Shown piece by piece: positions 16,573 through 25,284 of a stretch of DNA of 62,626 bases. The stretch comes from an uncultured Lachnospiraceae bacterium (GTDB lineage: Bacteria; Bacillota; Clostridia; Lachnospirales; Lachnospiraceae), in assembly GCA_947089905.1 (NCBI GenBank), contig CAMUMG010000013.1:1-62626 (forward strand). The letters run 5' to 3'. The position numbers and the translations under genes are program-made. Under the pieces are notes generated by a model. It ran no database searches and was not told the DNA's origin. It saw only the letters and a program-made list of their open reading frames with translations. Positions within the stretch are counted from its first letter, which is position 1. Each line of letters opens with the position of its first letter.

Positions 16573-18916
16573 AATTTTGATAATTTTCTTGTAAATCAAT
16601 TTGCCACCATAAAGCTACTTTAAAAAGATCTCCATCTGTTTCTATTTCCATTCTTCCCTTTTGTAGTTCTACAAAGCTTTTTGCAATCGCAAGCCCTAAT
16701 CCTGATCCTTCTGTATTTCTCGAAGAATCTCCACGAACAAATCTTTCTGCTAGTTCACATGGATTTATTGTTAATTCTGCTGCCGAAATATTTTTTAATT
16801 CAATTTTTAAAGTATCGCCTATATATTTCGCACTGACATAGACTCTTGTTTTAGGCATTGCATATTTAAAAATATTTATATACAAATTTTCAAAAATACG
16901 ATATGTTTTTTGACTATCTAATGGAAGAATGACTTTTTCCTCTGGAAAATCGAATCGAAAATCCAGTTGAGATTCTTCTATTCGATCGGATAATTCTAAC
17001 CATACCTGTTTAATCAAACTTATAATATTCACATCTACAATATTTAAAGTTACATTATTGCTGGTTGCTTTACTAATTTCAAAGAGATCTTCAATTAAAT
17101 CTTTTAGTCTATGTGCTTTTTTTTCAAGAGTTGTTAAATATTCTTCTTGTTGTTTAGAAGATAGATTTTCTTGTTTTAATAAATCAATATAAGTAATGAT
17201 TGCTGTCAGAGGAGTCTTCAAATCATGAGAAACGTTTGTAATTAACTCTGTTTTCATCTTTTGACTTTTTAACTCTTCTTCAACTGCATTTTTTAATCCC
17301 GTTTGAATTTGTGTTAATTCTTCTAATACTGTTTGAAATATCCCAGTATCTATCTCAATTTGTGTATTTAGATCTCCATCTGATAACTGTTGTGTACAAC
17401 TTAATAGCGTTTCATATTGTCTTTTTATAGACATCATCCATCGATAAAGTAAAAATAATAAAATGATAGAATATAATACTAAACCTGTTGCTCCAAATAG
17501 TTCTGTTATAACAACTAATATAGCTAAATTACAAAGTACTAATCGTAATAAGAGCCATTCTGTCCGTCTGCTTAAATCATAAGTGGTTAATTCTTTCCAG
17601 AAGTTTTTCATCCAATTTTTTATATTTATTAACATAGAATAGCTTATACATCTTTGTGATAAATAGACGCGAATTCCTTGTTTTTGTATTGGATAAAGTG
17701 TAGTAGCAGCTCCAAACCAGATAGCAAAAATAAAAAATAGAATTATGATGTTGTATGTTGCAATTAATAAGTTAGAAATATCTATGGTACTAATATAAAT
17801 CGTACCCCACTGTTTTAAATAGTAGTCTTGATTTGTTTGAATCATAATTTCCAAAATCTTATCAATTCCTATCGACAAACATAAAACCCCTATTAAACCT
17901 GTTATTTCTAATGGTATACGCTGGAAAAGTGAGTATTTATAAAGTTGATAATCTGGAATTTTTGGTAGTAAAAATACACCTATAGAAAGTCCCAAGAAAA
18001 TAATATATAGTATTCCACGAACTCCTGCTCTTTCATATGCAGATACTTGTATCCATAATTGATCTTTTGTATCTGGAACTGGTTGAATAAATGTTTCCCA
18101 CTGCTGTTTTGTCATTCCATAGATTATTGTAATATCTTTTGGAGTTCCAAAATTTAATATCACTTTTTGTATCTGTTTTCCTTCATTATCGGTAACATAA
18201 TAAACTAGATCGGAAAATATTTTTTGTTGTTTTTCTTTTGATTTTGCTATCTTTAGCAATTCATTTTCATTTTCCCCTTTTGTCTGTATGGTTTCTAACC
18301 GTCCAGAATCATCATAAGAAAATAGAACAAAAAATAGATACTCTCTTAATAACTGTGCTTTTTGTTCCTCTGTTCCAGTCAGTGCTAATTGCAAATCCAT
18401 ATTGGTATTTTTAGTAATATACCCATCAGAAGATTGAATGACACAATAATCTAATTCCTTTTGAATTAGACTAGAGTTATTGTCAACCCACATTTCCATT
18501 TTTGTATTGACATTTTTCCAACATTCTGTAATTACATTATAAATTTCATTTTCTTCATAAAAGTCTTCAAACTCTTCTATTTCTAAATAATCTTGTGTCT
18601 GTTCTTTTTGTTCCTGTTTTGCATCTTCTAAAGAGATATTTTTTCTTTGGACATTCAAATATACATCCCCAAAAGAAATTTCCTTTTTTTCTATAAACTC
18701 TTGATAATCTCGATAAAAAATATAATTTTGCTGATATAACCTTCCAAATAAATTCTCAGTATATTCTTGTGTATTTTCTTCTATATCTATAAAAATACTA
18801 GCACGCTCACCCAATGTCGAATAGGAAAAATATAGCCCAATCGCTACAGTAAGCAAAAATCCAACACTGAGAAATAATGTTATCTTTTTATTGCTTTTCG
18901 ATTTTATATCCAACAC
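16571..18916 (-). CDS. Sensor histidine kinase with large extracytoplasmic domain
   Basis: A 781-residue kinase. A helix near residues 12-30 precedes an ectodomain of about 270 residues, then roughly five helices between 305 and 490, then a HAMP-like linker. The phospho-acceptor is in NVSHDLKTPLTAIITY, His at about 564, and the ATP-binding G box is GSGLGLAIAKS near the end. The start is GTG 18914-18916 with an AGGTGG site, overlapping the response regulator by 29 bases, so they are coupled. The ligand is unknown; the big ectodomain suggests direct extracellular sensing, unlike small intramembrane BceS kinases. Confidence 0.92.
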   Translation of the reverse strand: MLDIKSKSNKKITLFLSVGFLLTVAIGLYFSYSTLGERASIFIDIEENTQEYTENLFGRLYQQNYIFYRDYQEFIEKKEISFGDVYLNVQRKNISLEDAKQEQKEQTQDYLEIEEFEDFYEENEIYNVITECWKNVNTKMEMWVDNNSSLIQKELDYCVIQSSDGYITKNTNMDLQLALTGTEEQKAQLLREYLFFVLFSYDDSGRLETIQTKGENENELLKIAKSKEKQQKIFSDLVYYVTDNEGKQIQKVILNFGTPKDITIIYGMTKQQWETFIQPVPDTKDQLWIQVSAYERAGVRGILYIIFLGLSIGVFLLPKIPDYQLYKYSLFQRIPLEITGLIGVLCLSIGIDKILEIMIQTNQDYYLKQWGTIYISTIDISNLLIATYNIIILFFIFAIWFGAATTLYPIQKQGIRVYLSQRCISYSMLINIKNWMKNFWKELTTYDLSRRTEWLLLRLVLCNLAILVVITELFGATGLVLYSIILLFLLYRWMMSIKRQYETLLSCTQQLSDGDLNTQIEIDTGIFQTVLEELTQIQTGLKNAVEEELKSQKMKTELITNVSHDLKTPLTAIITYIDLLKQENLSSKQQEEYLTTLEKKAHRLKDLIEDLFEISKATSNNVTLNIVDVNIISLIKQVWLELSDRIEESQLDFRFDFPEEKVILPLDSQKTYRIFENLYINIFKYAMPKTRVYVSAKYIGDTLKIELKNISAAELTINPCELAERFVRGDSSRNTEGSGLGLAIAKSFVELQKGRMEIETDGDLFKVALWWQIDLQENYQN

Positions 18917-19589
18917 CCCACACCACCTTTAAATATTTCGGGTCTTTCGGATTAATTTCAATTTTTTCTCGAATATTTCTGACATGAACCATAATTGTAT
19001 CTGTATTAACTGCTTTTTCATTCCAAATCCGTTCATAGATCTCATCTGCTGAAAAGACTCTGCCCGGATTTTTCATCATCAAAAGCAGGATTTTAAATTC
19101 CATTGGTGTCATTTTAACTTGCTTTCCATCTACGCTTACTTCTACAGTGTCTTCATTTAATTCCAGACCTCCAATAATATGTACTCTCTCATCCGGCTGC
19201 TTTTCTACGGCTGCTAAAAACTTTGCATATCTACGAAGATGAGAATTTACTCTTGCCAATAATTCTAACAACATAAACGGCTTAGTAACATAATCATCTG
19301 CTCCCATATTTAATCCCATAATTTTATCAACTTCTTCTGACTTTGCTGAAAGCATGATCACCGGAAAATCGTATTGTTGTCTTAGTTTCATTACCATAGT
19401 AATTCCATCCATTCTTGGCATCATAACATCAATAATGGCAAGATGGATCTTTTCTTTTTTCAAAACTTCTAATCCCTCTATACCGTCTGCTGCCAAAAAG
19501 ACAAGATATCCTTGATTTTTTAAATAAATCTCAATCCCCTCTCGAATTTCTTTATCATCTTCTACTACTAAAATATGATATGTTTCCAT
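18888..19589 (-). CDS. OmpR-family response regulator
   Basis: A 233-residue two-domain regulator. The receiver has an acidic pair VVEDDKE at the N-terminus, the phosphorylation site in AIIDVMMPRMDG (Asp ~53) and Lys in VTKPF. The C-terminal winged helix begins at about residue 135 (TPMEFKILLLMMKNPGRVFS) and ends with VWGVGYKIE, the usual OmpR wing. It overlaps the kinase gene by 29 bases. Its promoter region carries a near-perfect inverted repeat over the -10 box, suggesting self-control. Confidence 0.96.
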   Translation of the reverse strand: METYHILVVEDDKEIREGIEIYLKNQGYLVFLAADGIEGLEVLKKEKIHLAIIDVMMPRMDGITMVMKLRQQYDFPVIMLSAKSEEVDKIMGLNMGADDYVTKPFMLLELLARVNSHLRRYAKFLAAVEKQPDERVHIIGGLELNEDTVEVSVDGKQVKMTPMEFKILLLMMKNPGRVFSADEIYERIWNEKAVNTDTIMVHVRNIREKIEINPKDPKYLKVVWGVGYKIEKQ

Positions 19590-19613
19590 ACTGTCTTAAC
19601 TCCTATTCTGTAA

Positions 19614-19663
19614 ATTCTATCATAATAAGTATTTATTATACGATAGAATCTTTTATTTGTACA
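19614..19663 (-). promoter_or_regulatory. Promoter and overlapping operator-like inverted repeat of the two-component operon
   Basis: TGTACA (19658-19663) and TATAAT (19635-19640) are 17 bases apart. A 15-bp inverted repeat interrupted by two bases (arms 19614-19628 and 19633-19649) covers the -10 box. There is no T-run after it on either strand, so it looks like a protein-binding site rather than a terminator. Confidence 0.6.
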
Positions 19664-19671
19664 GGATAGCT

Positions 19672-20187
19672 TTAAGAAAAAGAGGCAAAGAGTGGAAGTA
19701 CGGCATCACCCATAAAATATCCTGCACCTACTAAAACAAGATTCCAGAAAAAAATTCCAAGTGCAGAACTTATAGTAAATTCCCAAAAATTCATCTTTAA
19801 AATTCCTGCTGGAATTGCAATTAGTGTTCGAATCATAGGAATAAATCTTCCAATAAATACTCCAACTGCCCCTTTTTTACGGATTAAGTCAAAATTTCTT
19901 TCTATTGCTTCTCTGTGCTGAGGAAATTTTTTTAAATATTTTTCTAATAAAAATCCTCCTCCACATCTTCCTATAAAATATAAAATCCAACTTGCAATCA
20001 CTCCTGCAAGTAAGGTAATAACCAATGCCAATAAAAAGTTGATATGTCCTTTCGCTGCCCAAATTCCAGCGAGTGGCATGACAATTCCAGCAGCAAGTCC
20101 CGGCATGTTCAGATATTCTAAAAAAATAATTACAAAAATAGCAATAATTCCATATTGTGTAATATACATATTTAATGTTTCTAACAT
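19672..20187 (-). CDS. DedA/SNARE-associated family membrane protein
   Basis: A 171-residue DedA protein, a family tied to membrane lipid scrambling (undecaprenyl phosphate or phosphatidylethanolamine recycling). Family segments include the N-terminal EYLNMPGLAAGIVMP, IGRCGG, and FIGRFIPMIRTLIAIPAG near residue 115, with several hydrophobic helices. It lies 82 bases upstream of the response regulator in the same direction; the regulator has its own promoter. Divergent from the NimA-like gene. Confidence 0.93.
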   Translation of the reverse strand: MLETLNMYITQYGIIAIFVIIFLEYLNMPGLAAGIVMPLAGIWAAKGHINFLLALVITLLAGVIASWILYFIGRCGGGFLLEKYLKKFPQHREAIERNFDLIRKKGAVGVFIGRFIPMIRTLIAIPAGILKMNFWEFTISSALGIFFWNLVLVGAGYFMGDAVLPLFASFS

Positions 20188-20326
20188 AAACTCTCCATCC
20201 CTTCCTTTTTAAATTATATTTAGTATAAACGAAAGGTCTGAATTCTATTGCTACAAAAAACAAAAGATTTTCTTAAGAAGTATTGCTGTTTTTATGAAGA
20301 AATATCTGGCTTTTTCAAAGAGAATA

Positions 20327-20355
20327 TGCTATACTAAAAAAAAATAGTAAAGGAG
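20327..20355 (+). promoter_or_regulatory. Extended -10 promoter and ribosome binding site of the NimA-like gene
   Basis: TGC-TATACT (20327-20335) is an extended -10 box without an obvious -35. AAAGGAG (20349-20355) lies 5 bases before the ATG at 20361. The leader is very short. Confidence 0.6.
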
Positions 20356-20360
20356 TATAA

Positions 20361-20834
20361 ATGAGAAGAACCGATCGAGAAATCAAGGACTTTGAACAGA
20401 TTATAGACATTATTAATAAATGTGATGTATGTAGACTTGCACTCAATGATACAGACTATCCTTATCTTCTTCCTCTCAATTTCGGAATGAGAATTGAAAA
20501 TGGAAATATTGTATTATATTTTCATGGAGCATTAGAAGGCAAAAAATATGAGTTAATGGAACAAAATAAAAAAGCAAGTTTCGAAATGGATTGTTCCCAT
20601 CGTTTAGTAACAATTCCTCAAAACGGAAACTGTACAATGGAATATGAAAGTGTTATTGGCCATGGAAAGTTAGAATTTGTACCAGAGGATAAAAAATACG
20701 ACGCTTTATGTGTTCTGATGAAACATTATCATAAAGAAGATTTTCCATTTAATCAAGAAGTTATGAAAAAAACAATGGTGTTTCGTTTAATTGTCCATTC
20801 CTATACAGGTAAAAAAAGAATTGTCACAAAATAA
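20361..20834 (+). CDS. Pyridoxamine 5'-phosphate oxidase-like (NimA-like) flavoprotein
   Basis: A 157-residue split-barrel flavoprotein. The opening MRRTDREI, followed by CRLALNDTDYPYLLPLNFG and LYFHGALEGKKYELM, is typical of the NimA-like subgroup (PF12900) of the PNPOx superfamily. These bind FMN or related cofactors; some members reduce 5-nitroimidazoles, but most are of unknown function, so no resistance phenotype should be inferred. Single gene with its own extended -10 promoter and a shared bidirectional terminator with the purF-like gene. Confidence 0.9.
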   Translation: MRRTDREIKDFEQIIDIINKCDVCRLALNDTDYPYLLPLNFGMRIENGNIVLYFHGALEGKKYELMEQNKKASFEMDCSHRLVTIPQNGNCTMEYESVIGHGKLEFVPEDKKYDALCVLMKHYHKEDFPFNQEVMKKTMVFRLIVHSYTGKKRIVTK

Positions 20835-20860
20835 AGATTTATTTTGTGACAATTCTTTTT
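20813..20860. terminator. Bidirectional terminator between NimA-like and purF-like genes
   Basis: Arms 20813-20835 and 20838-20860 are perfectly complementary over 23 bases (the innermost pairs must open to form a loop). Both ends carry A/T tracts, so it can terminate both convergent genes. The NimA-like stop codon lies inside the left arm. Confidence 0.9.
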
Positions 20861-20870
20861 GTTTATATAT

Positions 20871-22274
20871 TTATTCTTTTCCACTCCAACAATACGTACA
20901 GAGTTTACAAGGATCAATTCCTACCGATTCCATCATATCATCTAATCTATGATAGCGTAAAGAAGTAAATTGAAGCTCTTTTCCAATTTCTTCCACCATC
21001 TTTTTATATTCTTCTGTTTCTGGATTTGCATAAAGAGTTAACTTATCCTTTACATTCATTCCCTCTAATTTTGTAATAACACGTCTTGTAATCAAATCCA
21101 TATCAGATGTAGATCTAGAAAAGTTTAAATATTTACATCCAAATAATAATGGTGGACAGGCTGGACGTACATGAACTTCCTTTGCTCCGCTCTGATAAAG
21201 AAATTCTGTTGTTTCTCTAAGCTGTGTTCCGCGAACAATAGAATCATCAATTAACAACAAGCTCTTATCCTGAATTAGTTCATGTACTGGAATTAGTTTC
21301 ATTTTTGCAATTAAATTTCGTTTACTTTGTATTGTTGGCATAAAAGAACGTGGCCAAGTTGGAGTATACTTAATAAATGGTCTAGAAAATGGAATTCCTG
21401 ACTCATTGGCATACCCAACTGCATGGGCAGTTCCTGAATCTGGAATTCCTGCTATATTATCAGGATGTACATGATCTCTTTTTGCCAATAATGCTCCACA
21501 ACGATAGCGCATCTGTTCTACACTTACTCCTTCATAAGAAGAAGATGGATAACCATAGTATACCCATAAAAAGGTACAAATTTTCATCTGCTTTCTTGGA
21601 GCAACTAAAGTTGTAACTCCTTCTGGGGTAAGGATTACAATTTCTCCTGAACCTAACTCTCGTTCTTCTGTGTATCCTAAATTCAAATAGGCGAAACTTT
21701 CAAAAGAAGCACAATATGCTCCTTCTTTTTTTCCAATAACTACAGGAGTACGTCCCATCCGATCTCTCGCTGCATAAATCCCCTTTGAAGTCATCACTAA
21801 AATTGTCATAGAACCTTCAATCAATTCTTGTGCATAGGAAATTCCTTCAATGAGATTTTCTTTCTGGTTGATGATTGCTGCTACTAATTCGGTGGGATTA
21901 ATATCTCCTCCGCTCATCTCTAAAAAATGAGTATGCCCTGACTGAAAAATTTCTTTTACAATCGCATCTATATTATTAATCTTTCCAACTGTCGTTATTG
22001 CATAAGTTCCATGGTGAGAACGAACAATTAACGGCTGTGGTTCAAAATCAGAAATACAACCAATTCCTAAATATCCGTGCATACTAGTTATTTCTTTTTC
22101 AAATTTAGTTCTAAATGGAGCATTTTCAATATTGTGAATTGAACGATCAAATCCTTCTTTTCCATAAACCGCCATTCCTGCCCGTCTTGTTCCTAAGTGG
22201 GAGTGATAATCTGTCCCAAAAAAGAGGTCAAATACACAATCTTCTTTTGATGCCACTGCAAAAAAACCGCCCAT
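20871..22274 (-). CDS. PurF-like amidophosphoribosyltransferase lacking the N-terminal Cys nucleophile
   Basis: PurF normally makes phosphoribosylamine from PRPP and glutamine. This 467-residue protein has the phosphoribosyltransferase PRPP loop LLLIDDSIVRGTQLRE, a C-terminal CKLCTYCWSGKE and an internal KICTFLW cysteine that resemble the Fe-S ligands of Bacillus-type PurF. However, the N-terminus reads MGGFFAV where active PurF has Cys after Met; no propeptide with a cysteine is visible. The glutaminase half is therefore probably inactive as a standard Ntn hydrolase. It is monocistronic, away from other pur genes, suggesting a paralogue with ammonia-dependent or regulatory function. Confidence 0.88.
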   Translation of the reverse strand: MGGFFAVASKEDCVFDLFFGTDYHSHLGTRRAGMAVYGKEGFDRSIHNIENAPFRTKFEKEITSMHGYLGIGCISDFEPQPLIVRSHHGTYAITTVGKINNIDAIVKEIFQSGHTHFLEMSGGDINPTELVAAIINQKENLIEGISYAQELIEGSMTILVMTSKGIYAARDRMGRTPVVIGKKEGAYCASFESFAYLNLGYTEERELGSGEIVILTPEGVTTLVAPRKQMKICTFLWVYYGYPSSSYEGVSVEQMRYRCGALLAKRDHVHPDNIAGIPDSGTAHAVGYANESGIPFSRPFIKYTPTWPRSFMPTIQSKRNLIAKMKLIPVHELIQDKSLLLIDDSIVRGTQLRETTEFLYQSGAKEVHVRPACPPLLFGCKYLNFSRSTSDMDLITRRVITKLEGMNVKDKLTLYANPETEEYKKMVEEIGKELQFTSLRYHRLDDMMESVGIDPCKLCTYCWSGKE

Positions 22275-22309
22275 AGTCGTCCTCCAATCAATCTTTATAT
22301 CATTGTCTA

Positions 22310-22318
22310 ATTATATCA
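22310..22318 (-). promoter_or_regulatory. Extended -10 promoter of the purF-like gene
   Basis: TGA-TATAAT lies 36 bases before the start codon. No good -35 box is seen at the proper distance. A second, stronger promoter further upstream (22471-22499) runs into a terminator before reaching this gene. Confidence 0.55.
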
Positions 22319-22415
22319 TACGTTTTTTTATTTTACTATCCAATTTTCTAAAATTTTAAAAATATATATTTATCTCCACTTTTTTATTTATCTTTTATCG
22401 CAAAACCTCACCTTC

Positions 22416-22464
22416 AAAAAAAAACGGCATTTAGGGTACAATTTTACCCAAAACGCCTTTGTTC
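22416..22464 (-). ncRNA. Candidate ~48-nt small RNA or attenuated leader
   Basis: Between the promoter at 22471-22499 and a run of nine T residues (22416-22424, minus strand) lies only a hairpin (22426-22457, GGC and GGGTA arms paired with GCC and TACCC). This has the shape of a complete short transcription unit. Alternatively it is a leader whose read-through would add to purF-like expression. No known riboswitch consensus was recognised. The 22275-22582 gap holds this unit, the purF-like promoter and the plus-strand ribosome binding site at ~22571, nothing else seen. Confidence 0.45.
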
Positions 22465-22470
22465 GAAACG

Positions 22471-22499
22471 ATAATACCATATCAATCTCCAAATTGCAA
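22471..22499 (-). promoter_or_regulatory. Sigma-A promoter of the candidate small RNA
   Basis: TTGCAA (22494-22499) and TATTAT (22471-22476) are separated by exactly 17 bases. It is oriented toward the purF-like gene but the terminator at 22416-22457 intervenes. Confidence 0.6.
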
Positions 22500-22582
22500 G
22501 TTTTTTTTCTTCTTTTTCCTCTTTATCCTATTTTCCTTTTAGCCGATGAATAATTTATCAGGTACAGAAAGGAGCGTACTCT

Positions 22583-24475
22583 ATGGCATCTATTGATTCA
22601 AAAATTGAACGAACTCCTGCTTCTCAGACAGCAGCTACGACAAATTCTTCTGTCAATCGGTCGCAGTCAAATTCCTCAGGTTCTGCAAAGGCTTCTCCCG
22701 GTACTACAGGAGGATTTGAAAAAGGTCAAGTATTAAAAGGAGAAATCATCGATCTAAGAGATCGTGATGTAAAAATACAACTTTCTGACTCACGTATTAT
22801 TCACGCCCATTTAGATACCAATACTACTCTTTCCATTGGTTCTCGTGCTACTTTTCAGGTGACACAAGCAAGTCTTTCTTCTATGTCTTTAAAAATAATA
22901 GCTGAAAATGCTACTATAACCAGTGAACAAATGATTGATAAAGCATTAGAAGGGGCAGGACTTCCTCATACAGAACGAAATATTACTGTTGTGAGAGCTC
23001 TTTTGGAAAATCAAATGTCTATTAATAAATTTAGTATCCAAAATCTATTAAAACAGGCAACTCTTTTCCAAAATTCCTCTATAGAAACACTTGTTCTTAT
23101 GAATAAATATCATCTTCCTATGACAGAAGTGACAACTTCTCAGTTTGAAGCTTACCGCAATTATGAACATCGAATTATACAACAGTTAGATTCCTTAGTA
23201 GAGCAATTATTTGAAGAAAAAGGAAACGATAATGCCCCTTTAGTAGAACATCTTCTTGAGATGCTTTCTAAAGAAACTTTTTTTGATGATTCTGCTGCTT
23301 CTTTAGAATCACCAACTGCTTCCGAATTTTTCGAACTCTCTGGATTCGATGCTCCAACTGCCAAAAGTTTAGATATCCCTATTGACACTTTACTAAATCA
23401 GGATAGTCTGCTTGCACTGACCGATCACTTAGATTCTAATGAATTGCCAGAAGAGGCAAGAATTCGTTTAGTATCAGGGCAGGCTACTATATCAGAAACT
23501 GCACATCTTATTTTTGATGCTGCCTTGCAGGAAAATCCTGAACTTTCTGATGTCCCTTTGCCAGAGCTTATTTCCTCCCTTCCTGATTCTCTTTCTAATG
23601 CTGAAGTTTATAGTATTGTCAATCAATATCAAACTTTGCTTAGAGAGGATTGTGCTGCTGGATCTGTCCTTACTTTTGATGAATTACATTCGCTTGCAGA
23701 ACAATTAAAGGAAAGTCATCTTTCCGAAGAAACACTTTCTTCTATAGAAAAAGGAACTATTTCAGGAAAGGAATTACGAAATATTTTAAAACATCAACTC
23801 GAAACAAATCCAACCGCAGCTAAAAAATTATTAGGATCTCATCAAATACAAACCGTATTAAAAGAATTATTAACTGCCCATTGGACACTAACTCCAAAAG
23901 ATTTAACGAAACCAAACGCCTTAGAACACTACTATGAACGTTTAGATGAAGAATTATCTGAACTTACTAAATTTTCTTCTGAATCCTTTGAACAAGAATC
24001 TCATTCCCAAGGAAAAGAGAAGTTTCAGGATACTGCCCAAAATGTAAGAGAAAATATTGATTTTATGAAAACGTTAAATCAGATGTTTACTTATGTACAA
24101 CTTCCAATGCGTCTGTCTAATCAAACTGCCCACAGCGAATTATATGTCTATACCAAAAAAAACCGGCGTTTTGAAGATCAGCACAAAATTCATATCTTAT
24201 TACACTTAGATATGGAACAGTTAGGTCCTTTAGATATTCATCTAAATTTGAACCAAACTATGTTATCTGCTAAATTTTACATAGAAGACTCTGATGTAAT
24301 TCCTCTTTTTTCCGAACATATGGGGCTACTTTCCAGCCGTTTAGAAAAAAAAGGATTCCAATTTTTTTCAGAAGTATTACAGCGAGAAAGACCTGTGGAT
24401 ATGGTGAAAGAATTTATTGCTCCAGATGAACCAGAAATGGGAATGAAACGATATACTTTTGACATTCGTGCCTGA
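22583..24475 (+). CDS. FliK-like protein with C-terminal hook-length-control domain, orphan
   Basis: A 630-residue protein with a Ser/Thr/Ala-rich first ~45 residues, then a beta-rich segment (GQVLKGEIIDLRDRDVKIQL), a long helical acidic middle, and a C-terminal domain (~525-610) resembling Flg_hook/FliK C: LGPLDIHLNLNQTMLSAKF followed by LLSSRLEKKGFQF. The start follows AAAGGAG. No other flagellar gene is in the window. Function is not assigned; similar orphans exist in Clostridia. Composition resembles neighbours, so recent transfer is not suggested. Confidence 0.75.
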   Translation: MASIDSKIERTPASQTAATTNSSVNRSQSNSSGSAKASPGTTGGFEKGQVLKGEIIDLRDRDVKIQLSDSRIIHAHLDTNTTLSIGSRATFQVTQASLSSMSLKIIAENATITSEQMIDKALEGAGLPHTERNITVVRALLENQMSINKFSIQNLLKQATLFQNSSIETLVLMNKYHLPMTEVTTSQFEAYRNYEHRIIQQLDSLVEQLFEEKGNDNAPLVEHLLEMLSKETFFDDSAASLESPTASEFFELSGFDAPTAKSLDIPIDTLLNQDSLLALTDHLDSNELPEEARIRLVSGQATISETAHLIFDAALQENPELSDVPLPELISSLPDSLSNAEVYSIVNQYQTLLREDCAAGSVLTFDELHSLAEQLKESHLSEETLSSIEKGTISGKELRNILKHQLETNPTAAKKLLGSHQIQTVLKELLTAHWTLTPKDLTKPNALEHYYERLDEELSELTKFSSESFEQESHSQGKEKFQDTAQNVRENIDFMKTLNQMFTYVQLPMRLSNQTAHSELYVYTKKNRRFEDQHKIHILLHLDMEQLGPLDIHLNLNQTMLSAKFYIEDSDVIPLFSEHMGLLSSRLEKKGFQFFSEVLQRERPVDMVKEFIAPDEPEMGMKRYTFDIRA

Positions 24476-24495
24476 TATCAGAGTAAAAATTGCAG

Positions 24496-24524
24496 TTGCT
24501 TATTCTTAGATTATGTTGTATACT
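24496..24524 (+). promoter_or_regulatory. Promoter of the DUF1461 membrane protein
   Basis: TTGCTT (24496-24501) and TATACT (24519-24524) are 17 bases apart, 52 bases before the likely ATG at 24577. Confidence 0.6.
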
Positions 24525-24576
24525 AAAGAACAGAAAAATTAACTTATGACTGTTTTTGAAAGGTATTGTTAAACTA

Positions 24577-25284
24577 ATGAAAATTTCTAGCCCACTGATT
24601 CAAAAGAAAAAAAAATTTTTGATTACCGATCTTATAATTGGAATCTTATTTTTGATTTTTCTATTATCTTTTGGAGTTTTATTTGTTGTTTATTTTCGTC
24701 CTCTTTACTATGCAGACATTCATCTGTTAGATTTAGATACGGTAACTGGTCTTTCGGTACAAGAAATTAAAGCTAACTATAATGCTTTGATTAACTATTG
24801 TTCTTTCTTCCACCGGGGGGCTCTTCAATTTCCATCTCTGCCTTCCTCTGCACAGGGACTTTCTCATTTTGCTGAAGTTAAAGTTTTATTTGATGGATTT
24901 CATATTTCTGCATTAGTTAGTATTGTTTTTTTAATAATTGGAATTTGGTATAAAAAAAGAAAGGATCAGTACAGTTATTTACTCATTAGTGCTATTACTG
25001 TACTTGCCCTTCCTATTATCATTGCATTGGCATGTCTTATTAACTTTAATGCTGCTTTTGTACTAATGCACAAAATTTTTTTCCGAAATGACGATTGGAT
25101 GTTTCATCCTTCTACCGATCCTATTATTAATCTTTTGCCGGAAACATTTTTCCTTCATTGTGCTTTGGTTATTATTTTGATTTTATTTCTCGGAAGCTTA
25201 ATTTTATATTTATGCTATCGCCATCAAAAAAACCAGCACAAAAATACACCTTTATTACAAGTCAATCGCAATTATATTTATTAA
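24577..25284 (+). CDS. TIGR01906/DUF1461 integral membrane protein
   Basis: A 235-residue membrane protein with hydrophobic segments near residues 20-45, 105-125, 140-165 and 190-220. The stretch TGLSVQEIKANYNALINYC and LPSSAQGLSHFAEVK is typical of the TIGR01906 family. The start ATG 24577 is preferred over an in-frame TTG at 24556, because the AAAGG site lies between them. Function of the family is unknown, although some Lactobacillales members are linked to lipoprotein modification (Lit-like). The stop codon overlaps that of the convergent gene by the palindrome TTAA. Confidence 0.87.
   Translation: MKISSPLIQKKKKFLITDLIIGILFLIFLLSFGVLFVVYFRPLYYADIHLLDLDTVTGLSVQEIKANYNALINYCSFFHRGALQFPSLPSSAQGLSHFAEVKVLFDGFHISALVSIVFLIIGIWYKKRKDQYSYLLISAITVLALPIIIALACLINFNAAFVLMHKIFFRNDDWMFHPSTDPIINLLPETFFLHCALVIILILFLGSLILYLCYRHQKNQHKNTPLLQVNRNYIY

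Noticed and set aside
19889..20263. 124-codon minus-strand frame overlapping DedA
   Set aside because: It is a different frame of the DedA gene, with unnatural composition; DedA has clear family motifs and a ribosome binding site.
20361..20834. Nitroimidazole-resistance (nim) gene
   Set aside because: The NimA-like family is broad and mostly without this activity; no element linking it to resistance.
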